Shown here in pieces: positions 1-7,860 of a stretch of DNA of 59,681 nt. The translations under genes and the position numbers were made by a program. Each line of letters opens with the position of its first letter. Position 1 is the first letter of the stretch. The stretch is from an uncultured Dorea sp. (GTDB lineage Bacteria; Bacillota; Clostridia; Lachnospirales; Lachnospiraceae): NCBI GenBank assembly GCA_900550865.1, contig URTM01000016.1:1-59681 (forward strand). Direction: 5' to 3'. The notes under the pieces were generated by a model. That model was given only the letters and a program-made list of their open reading frames with translations, ran no database searches and was not told where the DNA came from.

Positions 1-47
1 TGGAGAGAAAACCATAAAAAATATGAGATAAAACGGGATTAAAGTAT

Positions 48-101
48 CGTGAAGGTGGACGTACTGTAGGATCAGGACGTGTTGCTACAATCATCGAGTA
101 A
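48..101 (+). pseudogene. tuf: Orphan 3' end of tuf (EF-Tu C-terminal fragment)
   Basis: The frame ending at TAA 99-101 reads REGGRTVGSGRVATIIE, the invariant C-terminus of bacterial EF-Tu. The same frame is closed by TGA at 24-26, and none of the three forward frames over bases 1-47 resembles the EF-Tu sequence that should precede this segment. Only about 17 codons of tuf homology are therefore present, followed by a strong terminator. It is most likely a recombination or duplication scar from a tuf locus. Because the window starts just 5', an assembly-edge artefact cannot be excluded. Confidence 0.72.
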
Positions 102-139
102 TTATAATCTGTTATCAGAATATTAAACTCAGATATATA

Positions 140-168
140 CCCCAGAGGTTTTTGCCTCTGGGGTTTTT
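140..168 (+). terminator. Intrinsic terminator after the tuf fragment
   Basis: A perfect 9-bp stem (CCCCAGAGG / CCTCTGGGG) with a 6-base loop is followed by TTTTT. It presumably came along with the tuf 3' end. Confidence 0.9.
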
Positions 169-181
169 GCGTTAAATATCC

Positions 182-210
182 TTGAAGAATAAAATTGAAT
201 TTTGTATACT
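182..210 (+). promoter_or_regulatory. Sigma-A-type promoter of the PfkB kinase
   Basis: TTGAAG, a 17-base spacer, then TATACT, about 60 bases before the kinase start. The same arrangement with similar flanks recurs at 1942-1970, marking the 5' edge of a duplicated unit. Confidence 0.65.
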
Positions 211-269
211 TAACATACGAAAGATGATAAAAACAGATTAAAATCATAAGAGATAGGAGAGAGTACATT

Positions 270-1181
270 ATGGAGCATCCGGAAATAGTGATTATCGGTG
301 CTGCAATCATAGATGTTCTGGCGCATCCTGTCAGCGTAGCAGTATTTGAGACAGGATCTTATCCGGTTGAAGATATTCATATGACAACGGGTGCTGATGC
401 ATTGAATGAAGCGACGATACTTGCAAGAAAAGGACGCAGAGTACAGCTGGAGACAGTGATTGGACGGGATGATGCGGGAAGATTCATACAGGCGCATTGC
501 AAAGAGAACGGAATTATGGTCCGTGATGCATGTATCAGAGAAGAAGAAAAGACGGGAATGAATATAGTTCTGGTAGAAAAAGATGGAACCAGGAGTTTTC
601 TTACGAATCCGCATGGGACACTACGAAGTCTGAAATTGGGACATATCCAGATGCCATTTCCTGAAAGTGCAAAGGTGATATGTTTTGCAAGCGTTTTTGT
701 ATTTCCACAGATTGGTCCGAAGGAATTGGTGAAAATATTCTCACAGACAAAGACACAGGGAAAGATTCTCTGTGCGGATATGACAAAGCGTAAGAACGGT
801 GAGACGCTGGAAGATATGGCAGAAGCATTTTCCTATATTGACTATCTCTTCCCGAATGATGAAGAAGCAATCCTTCTGACGGGAGCTGGTTCGGTAGAAG
901 AAGCGGCAGAACGCATAAAATCCACCGGTGTGGGAAATGTGATCATAAAATGTGGAAAGCATGGGTGTTATGTCCGGACAGATGTGGAAAAGTGCTGGAT
1001 AGCTGCAGAGAAAAATGTAAATTGTGTTGATACGACCGGGGCAGGAGATAGTTTTGCGGCAGGTTTTCTGAATGCGCTGCTAGACGGAAAAAGTGTAAGA
1101 GAATGTGCCGGAGAAGGAAACAGATATGGTGCAGAAGCGGTTCAGTATGTCGGAGCAACAACCTGGCTGAATGAAGGGTAG
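270..1181 (+). CDS. PfkB/ribokinase-family carbohydrate kinase
   Basis: A 303-residue sugar kinase of the ribokinase fold, expected to transfer ATP phosphate to a sugar or sugar derivative in the cytosol. The N-terminal strand VIIGAAIID, a substrate-binding GADALNEA stretch near residue 41 and the PfkB signature DTTGAGD at 254-260 (catalytic Asp260) are all present. Length is normal for the family. A GGAGAG ribosome site precedes the ATG. An AraC-type regulator fragment follows about 105 bases downstream. The first 20 or so codons recur as a stub at 3109-3195, so this is the surviving kinase of a duplicated pair. The substrate cannot be read from sequence. Confidence 0.88.
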   Translation: MEHPEIVIIGAAIIDVLAHPVSVAVFETGSYPVEDIHMTTGADALNEATILARKGRRVQLETVIGRDDAGRFIQAHCKENGIMVRDACIREEEKTGMNIVLVEKDGTRSFLTNPHGTLRSLKLGHIQMPFPESAKVICFASVFVFPQIGPKELVKIFSQTKTQGKILCADMTKRKNGETLEDMAEAFSYIDYLFPNDEEAILLTGAGSVEEAAERIKSTGVGNVIIKCGKHGCYVRTDVEKCWIAAEKNVNCVDTTGAGDSFAAGFLNALLDGKSVRECAGEGNRYGAEAVQYVGATTWLNEG

Positions 1182-1210
1182 TTTGTTCGGTGGAAGGTTT
1201 TCGGTCTGTC

Positions 1211-1252
1211 GAAGTATACAAGAGGAGAGACTGATGGGAGGTTCTCTGTACA
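1211..1252 (+). repeat. Degenerate copy of a short dispersed element
   Basis: The stretch GAAGTATACAAGAGGAGAG...GGTTCTCTGTACA resembles the elements at 5265-5298 and 48679-48720 (AAGTATGC, GAGAAGCT, AAGTTCT, TGTATA). It lies between the kinase and the regulator. Similarity is partial, so membership is tentative. Confidence 0.35.
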
Positions 1253-1286
1253 GAAATAAATAAGTGATGATATGGAGTGAAAGACT

Positions 1287-1928
1287 ATGGAATATTCTCA
1301 TGAGATCATTGTGCCCAATGATGATCTCCCATTTAAAATGTTCATATTCGAGGGAAGCCAGGGTGGCTATATCCGCCAGAAGCACTGGCATAGATCGATC
1401 TATTTTTCTCACAGTCCCAAAATCCAGGACAAAGAGGTAAAGGGTCTGTTTGAAGAAATGTATCATGTATACGTAGAGAAAACGGCTGGATATGAATATA
1501 AGGTTCATAGTCTGTATTACCGTCTGTTGTATCTGTTGGTAAGTAAGTACCGTAAGACAGATCTGGATACAGAAAAGGTACGTGTGAATAGAAAATTAAA
1601 TAAGTTGTCAACAATTACAGATTATATGAAACAAAATTATAGCAAAGAACTTTCGCTGGAAAGTCTTGCAAGGACATTTAATTATTCTCCGACCTATTTG
1701 TCACGCATGTTCCGAAAATATGCACAGATGAGTTATAAGACATATCTGGATGATCTAAGGCTCAGGCATGCGTACAATGATTTGATGAATACGGAGCTTT
1801 CGATTGGAATGGTAGCAGAGAAGAATGGATTTGCGGGAAGTAAGGCATTTACAAGAGTGTTTAAAGAACAGTATGGGGTATTGCCGAGTGAGTATCGTAA
1901 GAAGAATCAATTTGTTACACTTAGGTAG
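1287..1928 (+). pseudogene. AraC-family regulator with the cupin domain deleted
   Basis: An open 213-codon frame that is an internally deleted sister of the 272-residue regulator at 3211-4029. The first 37 codons are nearly identical in DNA up to HWHRSI. It then joins directly to YFSHS, lacking 65 residues that in the sister form most of the N-terminal effector-binding cupin. The C-terminal double helix-turn-helix (roughly residues 105-205, with NYSPTYLSRMFRKYA and NGFAGSKAFTRVFKEQYG) is intact, and six extra residues follow KK. The frame is kept, so a truncated DNA-binding protein could still be made. It may act as a constitutive or competing binder, or be an early pseudogene. Confidence 0.75.
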
Positions 1929-1941
1929 TTAGATAATTGGC

Positions 1942-1970
1942 TTGAAGAAAGTGAGTGGATTTCGTATACT
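1942..1970 (+). promoter_or_regulatory. Promoter before the Stealth gene, duplicated from the kinase promoter
   Basis: TTGAAG, 17 bases, TATACT. CTTGAAGAA at the -35 and GTATACTTA at the -10 match the region at 181-213. It now sits upstream of the Stealth-family gene. Confidence 0.65.
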
Positions 1971-2035
1971 TAGTGTATAAATTTGTATTATATTATCAAA
2001 TGCTGTTTGTTTAAAGAGAGAAAAAGGAGCAGAAA

Positions 2036-3052
2036 ATGATGAGGAACGGGATTGATATTGTCATCGCATGGGTGGATGGGGCAGACCCTGTATGGCGTAA
2101 AGATAAGAAGAACAGAATGATAGAGCAGGGAATATCAGCCGGCATAGACGACAGAGAAGAACGTTACCGCGATTGGGAGATATTACAGTATCTGTTTCGA
2201 GGAATCGAAAAGTTCGCTCCGTGGGTACGAACAGTACATTTTGTTACATATGGACATCTTCCTAAATGGTTGAATGTCCAAAATTCCAAATTACATATTG
2301 TAAATCACAAGGATTTCATTCCGGCACAATATCTTCCTACATTTAATTCACATACAATTGAGTGGAATTTTCATAGGATAAAAGGAATATCAGATCAGTT
2401 TATTTATTTAAATGATGATCAGTTTTTATTGAAAAATGTAGAACCGGAAGATTTCTTCAAAAATGGAAAACCGGTAGATATGCTTGCATTACAGCCGGAT
2501 GTGACGAATGTAGAAGATACGACCATGCCATACATTTATTTAAATAATGCAATGCTTCTTGCCAAATACTTCAATAAAAGAGAAAATATGAAAAAGCAGC
2601 CGGGAGCATATTTTCATATCGGGTATCCGCCGATGTATTTCTTTTATAACATGCTTGAGGTAATGTTCCCGAGATTTACAGGATTTTATACTGTACATGG
2701 GCCGTCACCTTTGAAAAAGAGCACATATGAGAAGTTGTGGGATCTGGAAGGCGAACTTTTGAATCAGGTGTGTTCCCATCCGTTCAGGCATAAAGAGGAT
2801 GTGAACCAATATGTTTTGCGTGAATATACGAAATTAAATGGTGAGTTTGTACCGAAAAATGTCAATAAATTCTGCAAGTATTACAATCTGCAAAAGGAAA
2901 ACAAAGATCTTGTAGAGACAATTACCAGGCAAAAAGCTCCAGTTGTCTGTATCAATGACAGTAATACGAAGATTCCGTATGAAAGTGTAAAGCAGGAGTT
3001 AAAACGGGCATTTGAACAAATTTTTCCGGAGAAATCTTCGTTCGAATTGTAG
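2036..3052 (+). CDS. Stealth-family sugar-1-phosphate transferase (capsule/exopolysaccharide phosphotransferase)
   Basis: A 338-residue protein with the conserved blocks of the Stealth family, enzymes that move hexose-1-phosphate from UDP-sugars to make phosphodiester-linked surface glycans. CR1 is IDIVIAWVDGADPVW (residues 5-19). CR2 runs roughly from RYRDWEILQYLFRGI to the NDDQF motif and includes LPTFNSHTIEWNFHRI. CR3 contains HGPSPLKKSTYEKLW, and a CR4-like CINDS lies near residue 313. Family identity is clear; donor and acceptor are unknown. No other glycan assembly gene adjoins it, and it sits alone between the two halves of a duplicated kinase/regulator unit. AAGGAG precedes the first of two adjacent ATGs. 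Confidence 0.88.
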   Translation: MMRNGIDIVIAWVDGADPVWRKDKKNRMIEQGISAGIDDREERYRDWEILQYLFRGIEKFAPWVRTVHFVTYGHLPKWLNVQNSKLHIVNHKDFIPAQYLPTFNSHTIEWNFHRIKGISDQFIYLNDDQFLLKNVEPEDFFKNGKPVDMLALQPDVTNVEDTTMPYIYLNNAMLLAKYFNKRENMKKQPGAYFHIGYPPMYFFYNMLEVMFPRFTGFYTVHGPSPLKKSTYEKLWDLEGELLNQVCSHPFRHKEDVNQYVLREYTKLNGEFVPKNVNKFCKYYNLQKENKDLVETITRQKAPVVCINDSNTKIPYESVKQELKRAFEQIFPEKSSFEL

Positions 3053-3108
3053 ATGTTGAAATAAGAGAAGTTGTCAGTAGCAGCTTTTGGAGAAGAGAGG
3101 AGAATCAT

Positions 3109-3195
3109 ATGCAAAGTCCGGAGATTGTAATTATAGGTGCTGCAATTATTGACGTTCTGGCATGTCCTGTCAGTACGGAAACGAATAAGAGATGA
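3109..3195 (+). pseudogene. 28-codon remnant of a PfkB kinase (second copy)
   Basis: MQSPEIVIIGAAIIDVLACPVS matches residues 1-22 of the kinase at 270-1181 with few changes. The frame then runs into TETNKR and TGA at 3193-3195. The remaining roughly 280 codons are gone and the next regulator begins 16 bases later. A GAGAGGAG ribosome site is kept in front of the ATG, so the stub could act as a translated leader for the following regulator. Confidence 0.85.
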
Positions 3196-3210
3196 TACGG
3201 AGTAAAAACT

Positions 3211-4029
3211 ATGGAATATTCTCATGAGATCATTGTACCAAATGATGATCTCCCATTTAAAATGTTCATATTCGAGGGAAGCCAGGGTGGCTATATCCGC
3301 CAGAAACACTGGCACAGATCGATAGAAATATTCGCAGTATTTGATGGCGAGATGGAGTTTTATCTGAATGATGAGAGATATCCACTGCATCCGGGAGAAT
3401 TTATGCTTGTGAATTCGAATGAGCTGCACTCCATTTATGCCCCGAAAAAGAATGAGACACTGGTTATCCAAATACCGCTTGCGACATTTGAAAGATATTA
3501 TACAGATGATGGATTCGTTTATTTTTCCCACAGTTCCAGGATCCAGGATGAAGAAGTGATGGGATTGTTTGAAGAAATGTATCGGGTATATGCTGAGAAA
3601 AAAGCTGGCTATGACTATAAAGTCCAGAGTCTGTATTACCGTCTGTTGTATCTGCTGGTAAGCAAATATCGAAAGACGGATATGGATGCGGAGAAGATAC
3701 GTGCAAATAAAAAGTTGAACAAGCTGTCAACGATTACGGATTATATGAAACAAAATTACAATAAGGAACTTTCGCTGGAGAGTCTTGCAAGGACATTTAA
3801 TTATTCTCCGACGTATCTATCGCGTATGTTCCGAAAGTATGCACAGATGAGTTATAAGACCTATCTGGATGACCTGAGACTCCGGCATGCGTTTAATGAT
3901 CTGGTAAATACAGATCTTTCCATTGGAATGATAGCGGAGAAGAATGGATTTGCGGGAAGCAAGGCATTAGCAAGGGTGTTCAAGGAGCAGTATGGAGTGC
4001 TGCCAAGTGAATATCGGAAGAAACAGTAA
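3211..4029 (+). CDS. AraC-family transcriptional regulator, full length
   Basis: A 272-residue regulator with an N-terminal cupin domain (about residues 15-90; HWHRSIEIFAVFDGE, HPGEFMLVNSNELHS) for effector sensing and a C-terminal AraC/XylS double helix-turn-helix (about 170-270; SLESLARTFNYSPTYLS and GMIAEKNGFAGSKALARVF). This is the intact sister of 1287-1928. It is preceded by a kinase stub, so it probably once controlled a kinase next to it, and may now control the surviving kinase at 270. AraC proteins of this architecture usually activate neighbouring sugar genes. The inducer is unknown. A GGAG ribosome site precedes the ATG. Confidence 0.9.
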   Translation: MEYSHEIIVPNDDLPFKMFIFEGSQGGYIRQKHWHRSIEIFAVFDGEMEFYLNDERYPLHPGEFMLVNSNELHSIYAPKKNETLVIQIPLATFERYYTDDGFVYFSHSSRIQDEEVMGLFEEMYRVYAEKKAGYDYKVQSLYYRLLYLLVSKYRKTDMDAEKIRANKKLNKLSTITDYMKQNYNKELSLESLARTFNYSPTYLSRMFRKYAQMSYKTYLDDLRLRHAFNDLVNTDLSIGMIAEKNGFAGSKALARVFKEQYGVLPSEYRKKQ

Positions 4030-4098
4030 AATCAGAAAAAATTATTCAAAAGTGATTTGCAAAATAATCTGTAAAGAACATAGTAGCAAGTAAAGAGT

Positions 4099-4133
4099 GA
4101 CAGAAAAGCTGCCGGAAAGGCAGCTTTTCTGTC
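4099..4133. terminator. Hairpin between convergent genes
   Basis: A perfect 15-bp stem (GACAGAAAAGCTGCC / GGCAGCTTTTCTGTC) with loop GGAAA lies between the rightward araC gene and the leftward dgoK gene, so it can serve both strands. There is no long T tract. Confidence 0.65.
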
Positions 4134-4193
4134 GCTTATTGCCACGTGTTCAGAAGAACCGATGCTGTAAAGAGAATAAGAAAGGGTTGGAAT

Positions 4194-5201
4194 TCAAGGT
4201 ATCTGCAGATCTTTCATGGCGAGATGATATGCACCCTGTGCGGCAATTGGAAACTCTTCGGAATCGTGTAGTATAATATTATGGAATGCAGGATCTGCTT
4301 TTAACAGATCATAAAGAGCATGGCTGAAGGCACCGTTCCCATGGATGACAATACGTACATTCATGACATCTTTAAAAAATGCTGCATTATGAAGGGCTGT
4401 AAGATCACTTTCCAATACAACTCCGAGAACATAGTTCTGCAGATTATATTTTGACTGACTGCCGAACCGGTCAAAAAGTCTTGTGAGGAATAATGCACGT
4501 CCAATGCCTTCTTTTCGATGCATTTCACAGCCGTATTGTATCATTTCCAGATTATAGTGTTCCATGGATGGAAATCTATGATCGACAGAACTGGCCACAA
4601 TCGTGTCATTGACGATGGAATTTAATAATTCTCCGGAGAGTGTGGTGCTTGTAGCGAGAACCGTACAATTTTCGTCTACGAAGACATATTTATTATGAGA
4701 ACCAGGCAGGATATAAATGGTATTCTGATCAGAGCCGTACTGCTCGATCAAAGCATAAGTTTCTGTTTCTTCCCCCCGCATAATGTCAAATTTGCGTAAA
4801 GAATCCAGAGATTCCGGGGTGGAAAGTGCATTTTTTATGCCGGGAATCAGGACAATCTCTTTTGAAAATACTTCCGGCAGATGTACGCGCACCATGTGAT
4901 CCTGATAATTTTTCATGGAAACAGGAGCAGTAAGATGTGGCACTTCAAGGATGCCAAGGTCGCTCGTCAGCATTCCGGACATATAGACACCCTGGACAGA
5001 ATCTTCGGAAATGTCGTGTTCGGTCAGCATACTTTCAATCATATCATGAATTGCCTGTTTCCATGGCTGGTTGCTGCCATTAATGGCAGATGTTTTAGCA
5101 CCGATTGCCTGAGAGCGGTGTGTAAGGATTTTGCCATCAGTAGTCCAAAGATAAGTTCTGGTATTACTTGTTCCGCCGTCTACTGTAATTATATAATTCA
5201 T
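4194..5201 (-). CDS. dgoK: 2-keto-3-deoxygalactonokinase
   Basis: A 335-residue DgoK-family kinase that phosphorylates 2-dehydro-3-deoxy-D-galactonate at C6 in the De Ley-Doudoroff route. The actin-fold N-terminus reads ITVDGGTSNTRTYLW. Other family stretches are GVYMSGMLTSDLG, IMRGEETE, LPGSHNKYV and the C-terminal GNGAFSHALYDLL. I chose the ATG at 5199-5201 because GGGAGG lies just upstream; a longer frame to 5243 has no ribosome site. It is the second gene of a leftward pair with the aldolase at 5313-5939, its expected pathway partner. No galactonate dehydratase is adjacent, so the input may be KDGal made elsewhere. Confidence 0.88.
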   Translation of the reverse strand: MNYIITVDGGTSNTRTYLWTTDGKILTHRSQAIGAKTSAINGSNQPWKQAIHDMIESMLTEHDISEDSVQGVYMSGMLTSDLGILEVPHLTAPVSMKNYQDHMVRVHLPEVFSKEIVLIPGIKNALSTPESLDSLRKFDIMRGEETETYALIEQYGSDQNTIYILPGSHNKYVFVDENCTVLATSTTLSGELLNSIVNDTIVASSVDHRFPSMEHYNLEMIQYGCEMHRKEGIGRALFLTRLFDRFGSQSKYNLQNYVLGVVLESDLTALHNAAFFKDVMNVRIVIHGNGAFSHALYDLLKADPAFHNIILHDSEEFPIAAQGAYHLAMKDLQIP

Positions 5202-5264
5202 AGTTAACCTCCCTGATTGTAAATTACAGTTGAAAAAAATCACTGCTAAGTGTCGGCATGCGTT

Positions 5265-5298
5265 CGAAAGAAGCTGCTAGTGGCAAGTTCTCTGTATA
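5265..5298 (+). repeat. Short dispersed element, copy in the dgoA-dgoK gap
   Basis: CGAAAGAAGCTGCTAG TGGCAAGTTCTCTGTATA is close to 48686-48720 (GAGAAGCTACTGGTGACAAGTTCTGTATA). It lies in the 110-bp gap between the two leftward genes. No open frame was seen. Confidence 0.5.
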
Positions 5299-5312
5299 AA
5301 TATCCGGTCGAA

Positions 5313-5939
5313 TCACGCATGTGAAATGGCAGCGCAGTATCTATGCGCGATTTCCGTTAATTCACTGTACTTTTCTTCATTGGCTAATTTGGAAAATTCT
5401 CCGGCAATGCCGTAAAAGTCTGCACCGGATTTTTGCCATAGAGTTATATTTTCAAGATTCACTCCTCCGGTTGGTCCTATAAGCGCCTGTGGGATCGGAG
5501 CTTTTATGGCTTTTATAGAATCAAGGCCAAGGATAGAAGCCGGGAATAGTTTGATCATATTTACTCCAAGTTCTAAAGCAGTAATGATTTCTGTCGGAGT
5601 CATACAGCCGCAGATGACCGGTTTCTGGTAACGGTTAGCACATTTTATAACCCCTCCATTGAGCGTAGGAGTAACAATATACTGCGCACCATGCTGAATT
5701 GCATTCAGACAGGATGCTTCGTCAAGTACAGTGCCGGCTCCGATCAACAGATCAGATACATTTTGATAGTGAGAAATAACCTGAAGTGCTCCGGGAGTAT
5801 TCAGAGTCACTTCAATTGCCTGGATACCGCCTTTTCTTAATGCTTCAATTCCTTTTTGTGCTTTTTGAGGAGAATCTAAGCGTAAGATGGCGATAATCTT
5901 ATTCTCTAACAGTTGATTTAAGGTAGATACATAATTCAT
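5313..5939 (-). CDS. dgoA: 2-dehydro-3-deoxy-6-phosphogalactonate (KDPG/KHG-family) aldolase
   Basis: A 208-residue class I aldolase that should split KDPGal to pyruvate and glyceraldehyde 3-phosphate. The Schiff-base lysine is Lys130 in NMIKLFPAS and the general acid/base is Glu43 in IEVTLNTPG. GAGTVLD, GCMTPTE and GPTGGVN are other family marks. The length is that of single-domain aldolases. GAGGTG precedes the ATG. It is the first gene of the leftward operon with dgoK and is transcribed from the promoter at 5988-6016, whose -10 lies inside a perfect palindrome. Confidence 0.9.
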   Translation of the reverse strand: MNYVSTLNQLLENKIIAILRLDSPQKAQKGIEALRKGGIQAIEVTLNTPGALQVISHYQNVSDLLIGAGTVLDEASCLNAIQHGAQYIVTPTLNGGVIKCANRYQKPVICGCMTPTEIITALELGVNMIKLFPASILGLDSIKAIKAPIPQALIGPTGGVNLENITLWQKSGADFYGIAGEFSKLANEEKYSELTEIAHRYCAAISHA

Positions 5940-5971
5940 TTATAGCACCTCGATTGTTTGTAAATAATAAC

Positions 5972-5991
5972 TAGTTCCTATATAGGAACTA
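5972..5991. promoter_or_regulatory. Perfect 20-bp palindromic operator (likely IclR-family target)
   Basis: The sequence centred on TTCCTATATAGGAA is a perfect inverted repeat of ten bases per arm. Its right end overlaps the -10 of the leftward dgoA promoter. An IclR-family gene begins about 130 bases away in the opposite direction, so autoregulated repression of the dgo pair is the simplest reading. Confidence 0.75.
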
Positions 5992-6016
5992 TAACACTAG
6001 AAAGGAATGGTGACAA
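5988..6016 (-). promoter_or_regulatory. Promoter of the dgoA-dgoK operon
   Basis: On the minus strand TTGTCA (6011-6016), 17 bases, TATAGT (5988-5993). The -10 is partly inside the 20-bp palindrome, so a bound repressor would block polymerase. Confidence 0.75.
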
Positions 6017-6058
6017 TTCTCAATTGATAACAAAAAAACTTGCCTGAATTTGGTAATA

Positions 6059-6087
6059 TTGTATAGAGCATTCATTTTGGATATGAT
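6059..6087 (+). promoter_or_regulatory. Promoter of the IclR regulator
   Basis: TTGTAT, 17 bases, TATGAT. Transcription would start near 6094, after an in-frame ATG at 6091, which supports the downstream ATG at 6121 as the true start. Confidence 0.65.
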
Positions 6088-6120
6088 AAAATGAGTGTAA
6101 ATGAAAGAGAGGAAGCTATT

Positions 6121-6915
6121 ATGCAAGAAGAGAAAATGCACCGATCGACCTATCGGGTTTTGAAAATATTTGAGCTTTTATCTGCAACTTCGGAAGGAAT
6201 GTCACTGACCGGTCTGGCACAGAAGCTGGAGATTCCAAAGGGAAGTCTTCATCCAATCTTAAAGACCATGCAGGCAATGAATTTTATCAGAATGAATGAT
6301 AATGGGAATTATACAATCGGGCAGGCAGCATATTTTGTGGGTTCTTCATATACGAAGAATTCCGATCTGTTACAGGAAATAGATTATGTTTTGAAGAATT
6401 TGTCATCTGCAGTTAATCAGACAGCATACTTTTCGGTATTATCCGGTGGTGAGGTTTTATATCTTTTGGAAGAAAGAGTACCGACCCCCATCACGATCCA
6501 GGCAAAAAGAGGATACAAATATCCGGCATATGCAACAGGTATTGGAAAAGCCCTGCTTAGCGGAAAGACAGAAAAGGACATTAAAACATTATATCCGGAA
6601 GGGCTATATAAATTGACAGAACATACAATTGATGATTTTGACACACTTTTCTCACAGGTGAAAGAGACGCAAAAATCAGGGTATTCATATGAAAAAGAGG
6701 AATCGAATAAAGATGTGCAGTGTATTGCAGTCCCTGTAAAATATAACGAAAATGTAATTGCAGGGATGAGTGTGGCTGTTCCGGTGTTTTACTATTCAGA
6801 AGAATTTGAAAAAAAAGCAATGGAAGAACTGAAAAAGGCAAAACAACATATTGAGAAACTGATTCATGATAATACACAGGAGTGGGTATATTCACCATTG
6901 GAAACAGAAGCATAA
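6121..6915 (+). CDS. IclR-family transcriptional regulator
   Basis: A 264-residue regulator with an N-terminal winged helix (STYRVLKIFELLSATSEGMSL, then LAQKLEIPKGSLHPILKTM as recognition region) and a C-terminal IclR effector-binding domain (AYFSVLSGGEVLYLLEE, YPAYATGIGKALLSG, GYSYEKEESNKDVQCIAVPV). I took the ATG at 6121: it has GAGAGG upstream, while the in-frame ATG at 6091 lies in the promoter. Divergent from dgoA-dgoK across the 20-bp palindrome, it is the likely repressor of that pair, with a keto-deoxy sugar acid as plausible effector. A FadR-type regulator follows 25 bases later. Confidence 0.9.
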   Translation: MQEEKMHRSTYRVLKIFELLSATSEGMSLTGLAQKLEIPKGSLHPILKTMQAMNFIRMNDNGNYTIGQAAYFVGSSYTKNSDLLQEIDYVLKNLSSAVNQTAYFSVLSGGEVLYLLEERVPTPITIQAKRGYKYPAYATGIGKALLSGKTEKDIKTLYPEGLYKLTEHTIDDFDTLFSQVKETQKSGYSYEKEESNKDVQCIAVPVKYNENVIAGMSVAVPVFYYSEEFEKKAMEELKKAKQHIEKLIHDNTQEWVYSPLETEA

Positions 6916-6940
6916 ATGGCATGACATGGGAGGTGCTGTG

Positions 6941-7642
6941 ATGAAACAAAAAAATGGAATGCCTCTGGCGCAGGCAGCGGCAGAAGATATCATTGAGATG
7001 ATCCGAACCAATCATATGAAGCCTGGAGACCGTCTGGAGAATGAATATGAACTGGCAAAAAAACTAAATGTCGGAAGAAGTACGGTCAGAGAAGCGGTAA
7101 AAAGCCTTGAAACAAGAAATATACTGACGATAAAAAGAGGAGCCGGAACCTTTATTTCGCAAAATGAAGGTGTAGCGGTAGATCCGCTTGGGATTTCCCT
7201 GATGGGAAAGGATGAAGAGATGGCATTAGAACTTCTGGATGTACGTATGATACTGGAGCCTGAAAGTGCAGCACTGGCAGCAATTCATGCAGATAAGAAC
7301 GAGATTGCAGAGATATCCAGACAGAACCGGAAAGTAATCGGAATGATCAGACAGGGATTGAATCATCATGAAGAGGATGCACGATTTCATCAGCTGATTG
7401 CAGAGGCGACAAAGAACCGGATCATAGCGAAGCTTGTACCGATCATTCAGCAGTCGGTAGGACTGACTGTGGAAATGACGAGCAAGCGGCTGACAGAAAC
7501 AACGGTAAGCTTTCATGAACAGATTGTCGAAGCTATAACAAGGAGAGATGCGAATGGGGCAAGAAGCGCAATGATAGCACATATCAGTGAAAACCGGATT
7601 TACATCATAAAAGAAATTGAGCGGAAGCGCCGTTTTGAGTAG
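6941..7642 (+). CDS. FadR-subfamily GntR regulator (FCD domain)
   Basis: A 233-residue regulator. The N-terminal GntR winged helix covers about residues 5-75 (ENEYELAKKLNVGRSTVREAVKSLE, RRGAGTFIS-like wing as KRGAGTFIS) and is followed by an all-helical FCD ligand domain (LLDVRMILEPESAALAA, DARFHQLIAEATKN, SFHEQIVEAITRRD, with metal-type Asp and His residues). I chose the ATG at 6941 because GGGAGGTG precedes it. The gene sits between the IclR gene and the TRAP/keto-deoxy acid operon, which it most likely controls. FCD regulators usually bind sugar acids or carboxylates. Confidence 0.9.
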   Translation: MKQKNGMPLAQAAAEDIIEMIRTNHMKPGDRLENEYELAKKLNVGRSTVREAVKSLETRNILTIKRGAGTFISQNEGVAVDPLGISLMGKDEEMALELLDVRMILEPESAALAAIHADKNEIAEISRQNRKVIGMIRQGLNHHEEDARFHQLIAEATKNRIIAKLVPIIQQSVGLTVEMTSKRLTETTVSFHEQIVEAITRRDANGARSAMIAHISENRIYIIKEIERKRRFE

Positions 7643-7718
7643 GAAAAGTGTAGAAAAAAGACGAAAAATGAGGATGTCAGACAAGTTTTGGGATGAAAAA
7701 TCAAGAAAAAATGCCGTG

Positions 7719-7758
7719 AAATCAAGGAATTATGGTATTTGACTCTTGATTTTTTTTT
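7719..7758 (+). terminator. Weak terminator after the FadR-type gene
   Basis: AAATCAAG / CTTGATTT forms an 8-bp stem with an 18-base loop and is followed by a run of T. The stem is short and AT-rich. Confidence 0.5.
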
Positions 7759-7860
7759 GACAAAAATCGAGACATCAGATGTATTTTGCGTGTGAAATTG
7801 TACAAAACTAACAAGTATGCACAAAATAAATAGAGTAAACAGAGAAAAAGATATACAATA

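Noticed and set aside
6091..6120. Earlier ATG for the IclR gene
   Set aside because: It lies four bases after the predicted -10 box and lacks a ribosome site; ATG 6121 has GAGAGG.
7797..7804. Palindrome TTGTACAA as a FadR-type operator
   Set aside because: Eight bases are too short to stand out in this AT-rich region and it does not match a known FCD-family site.
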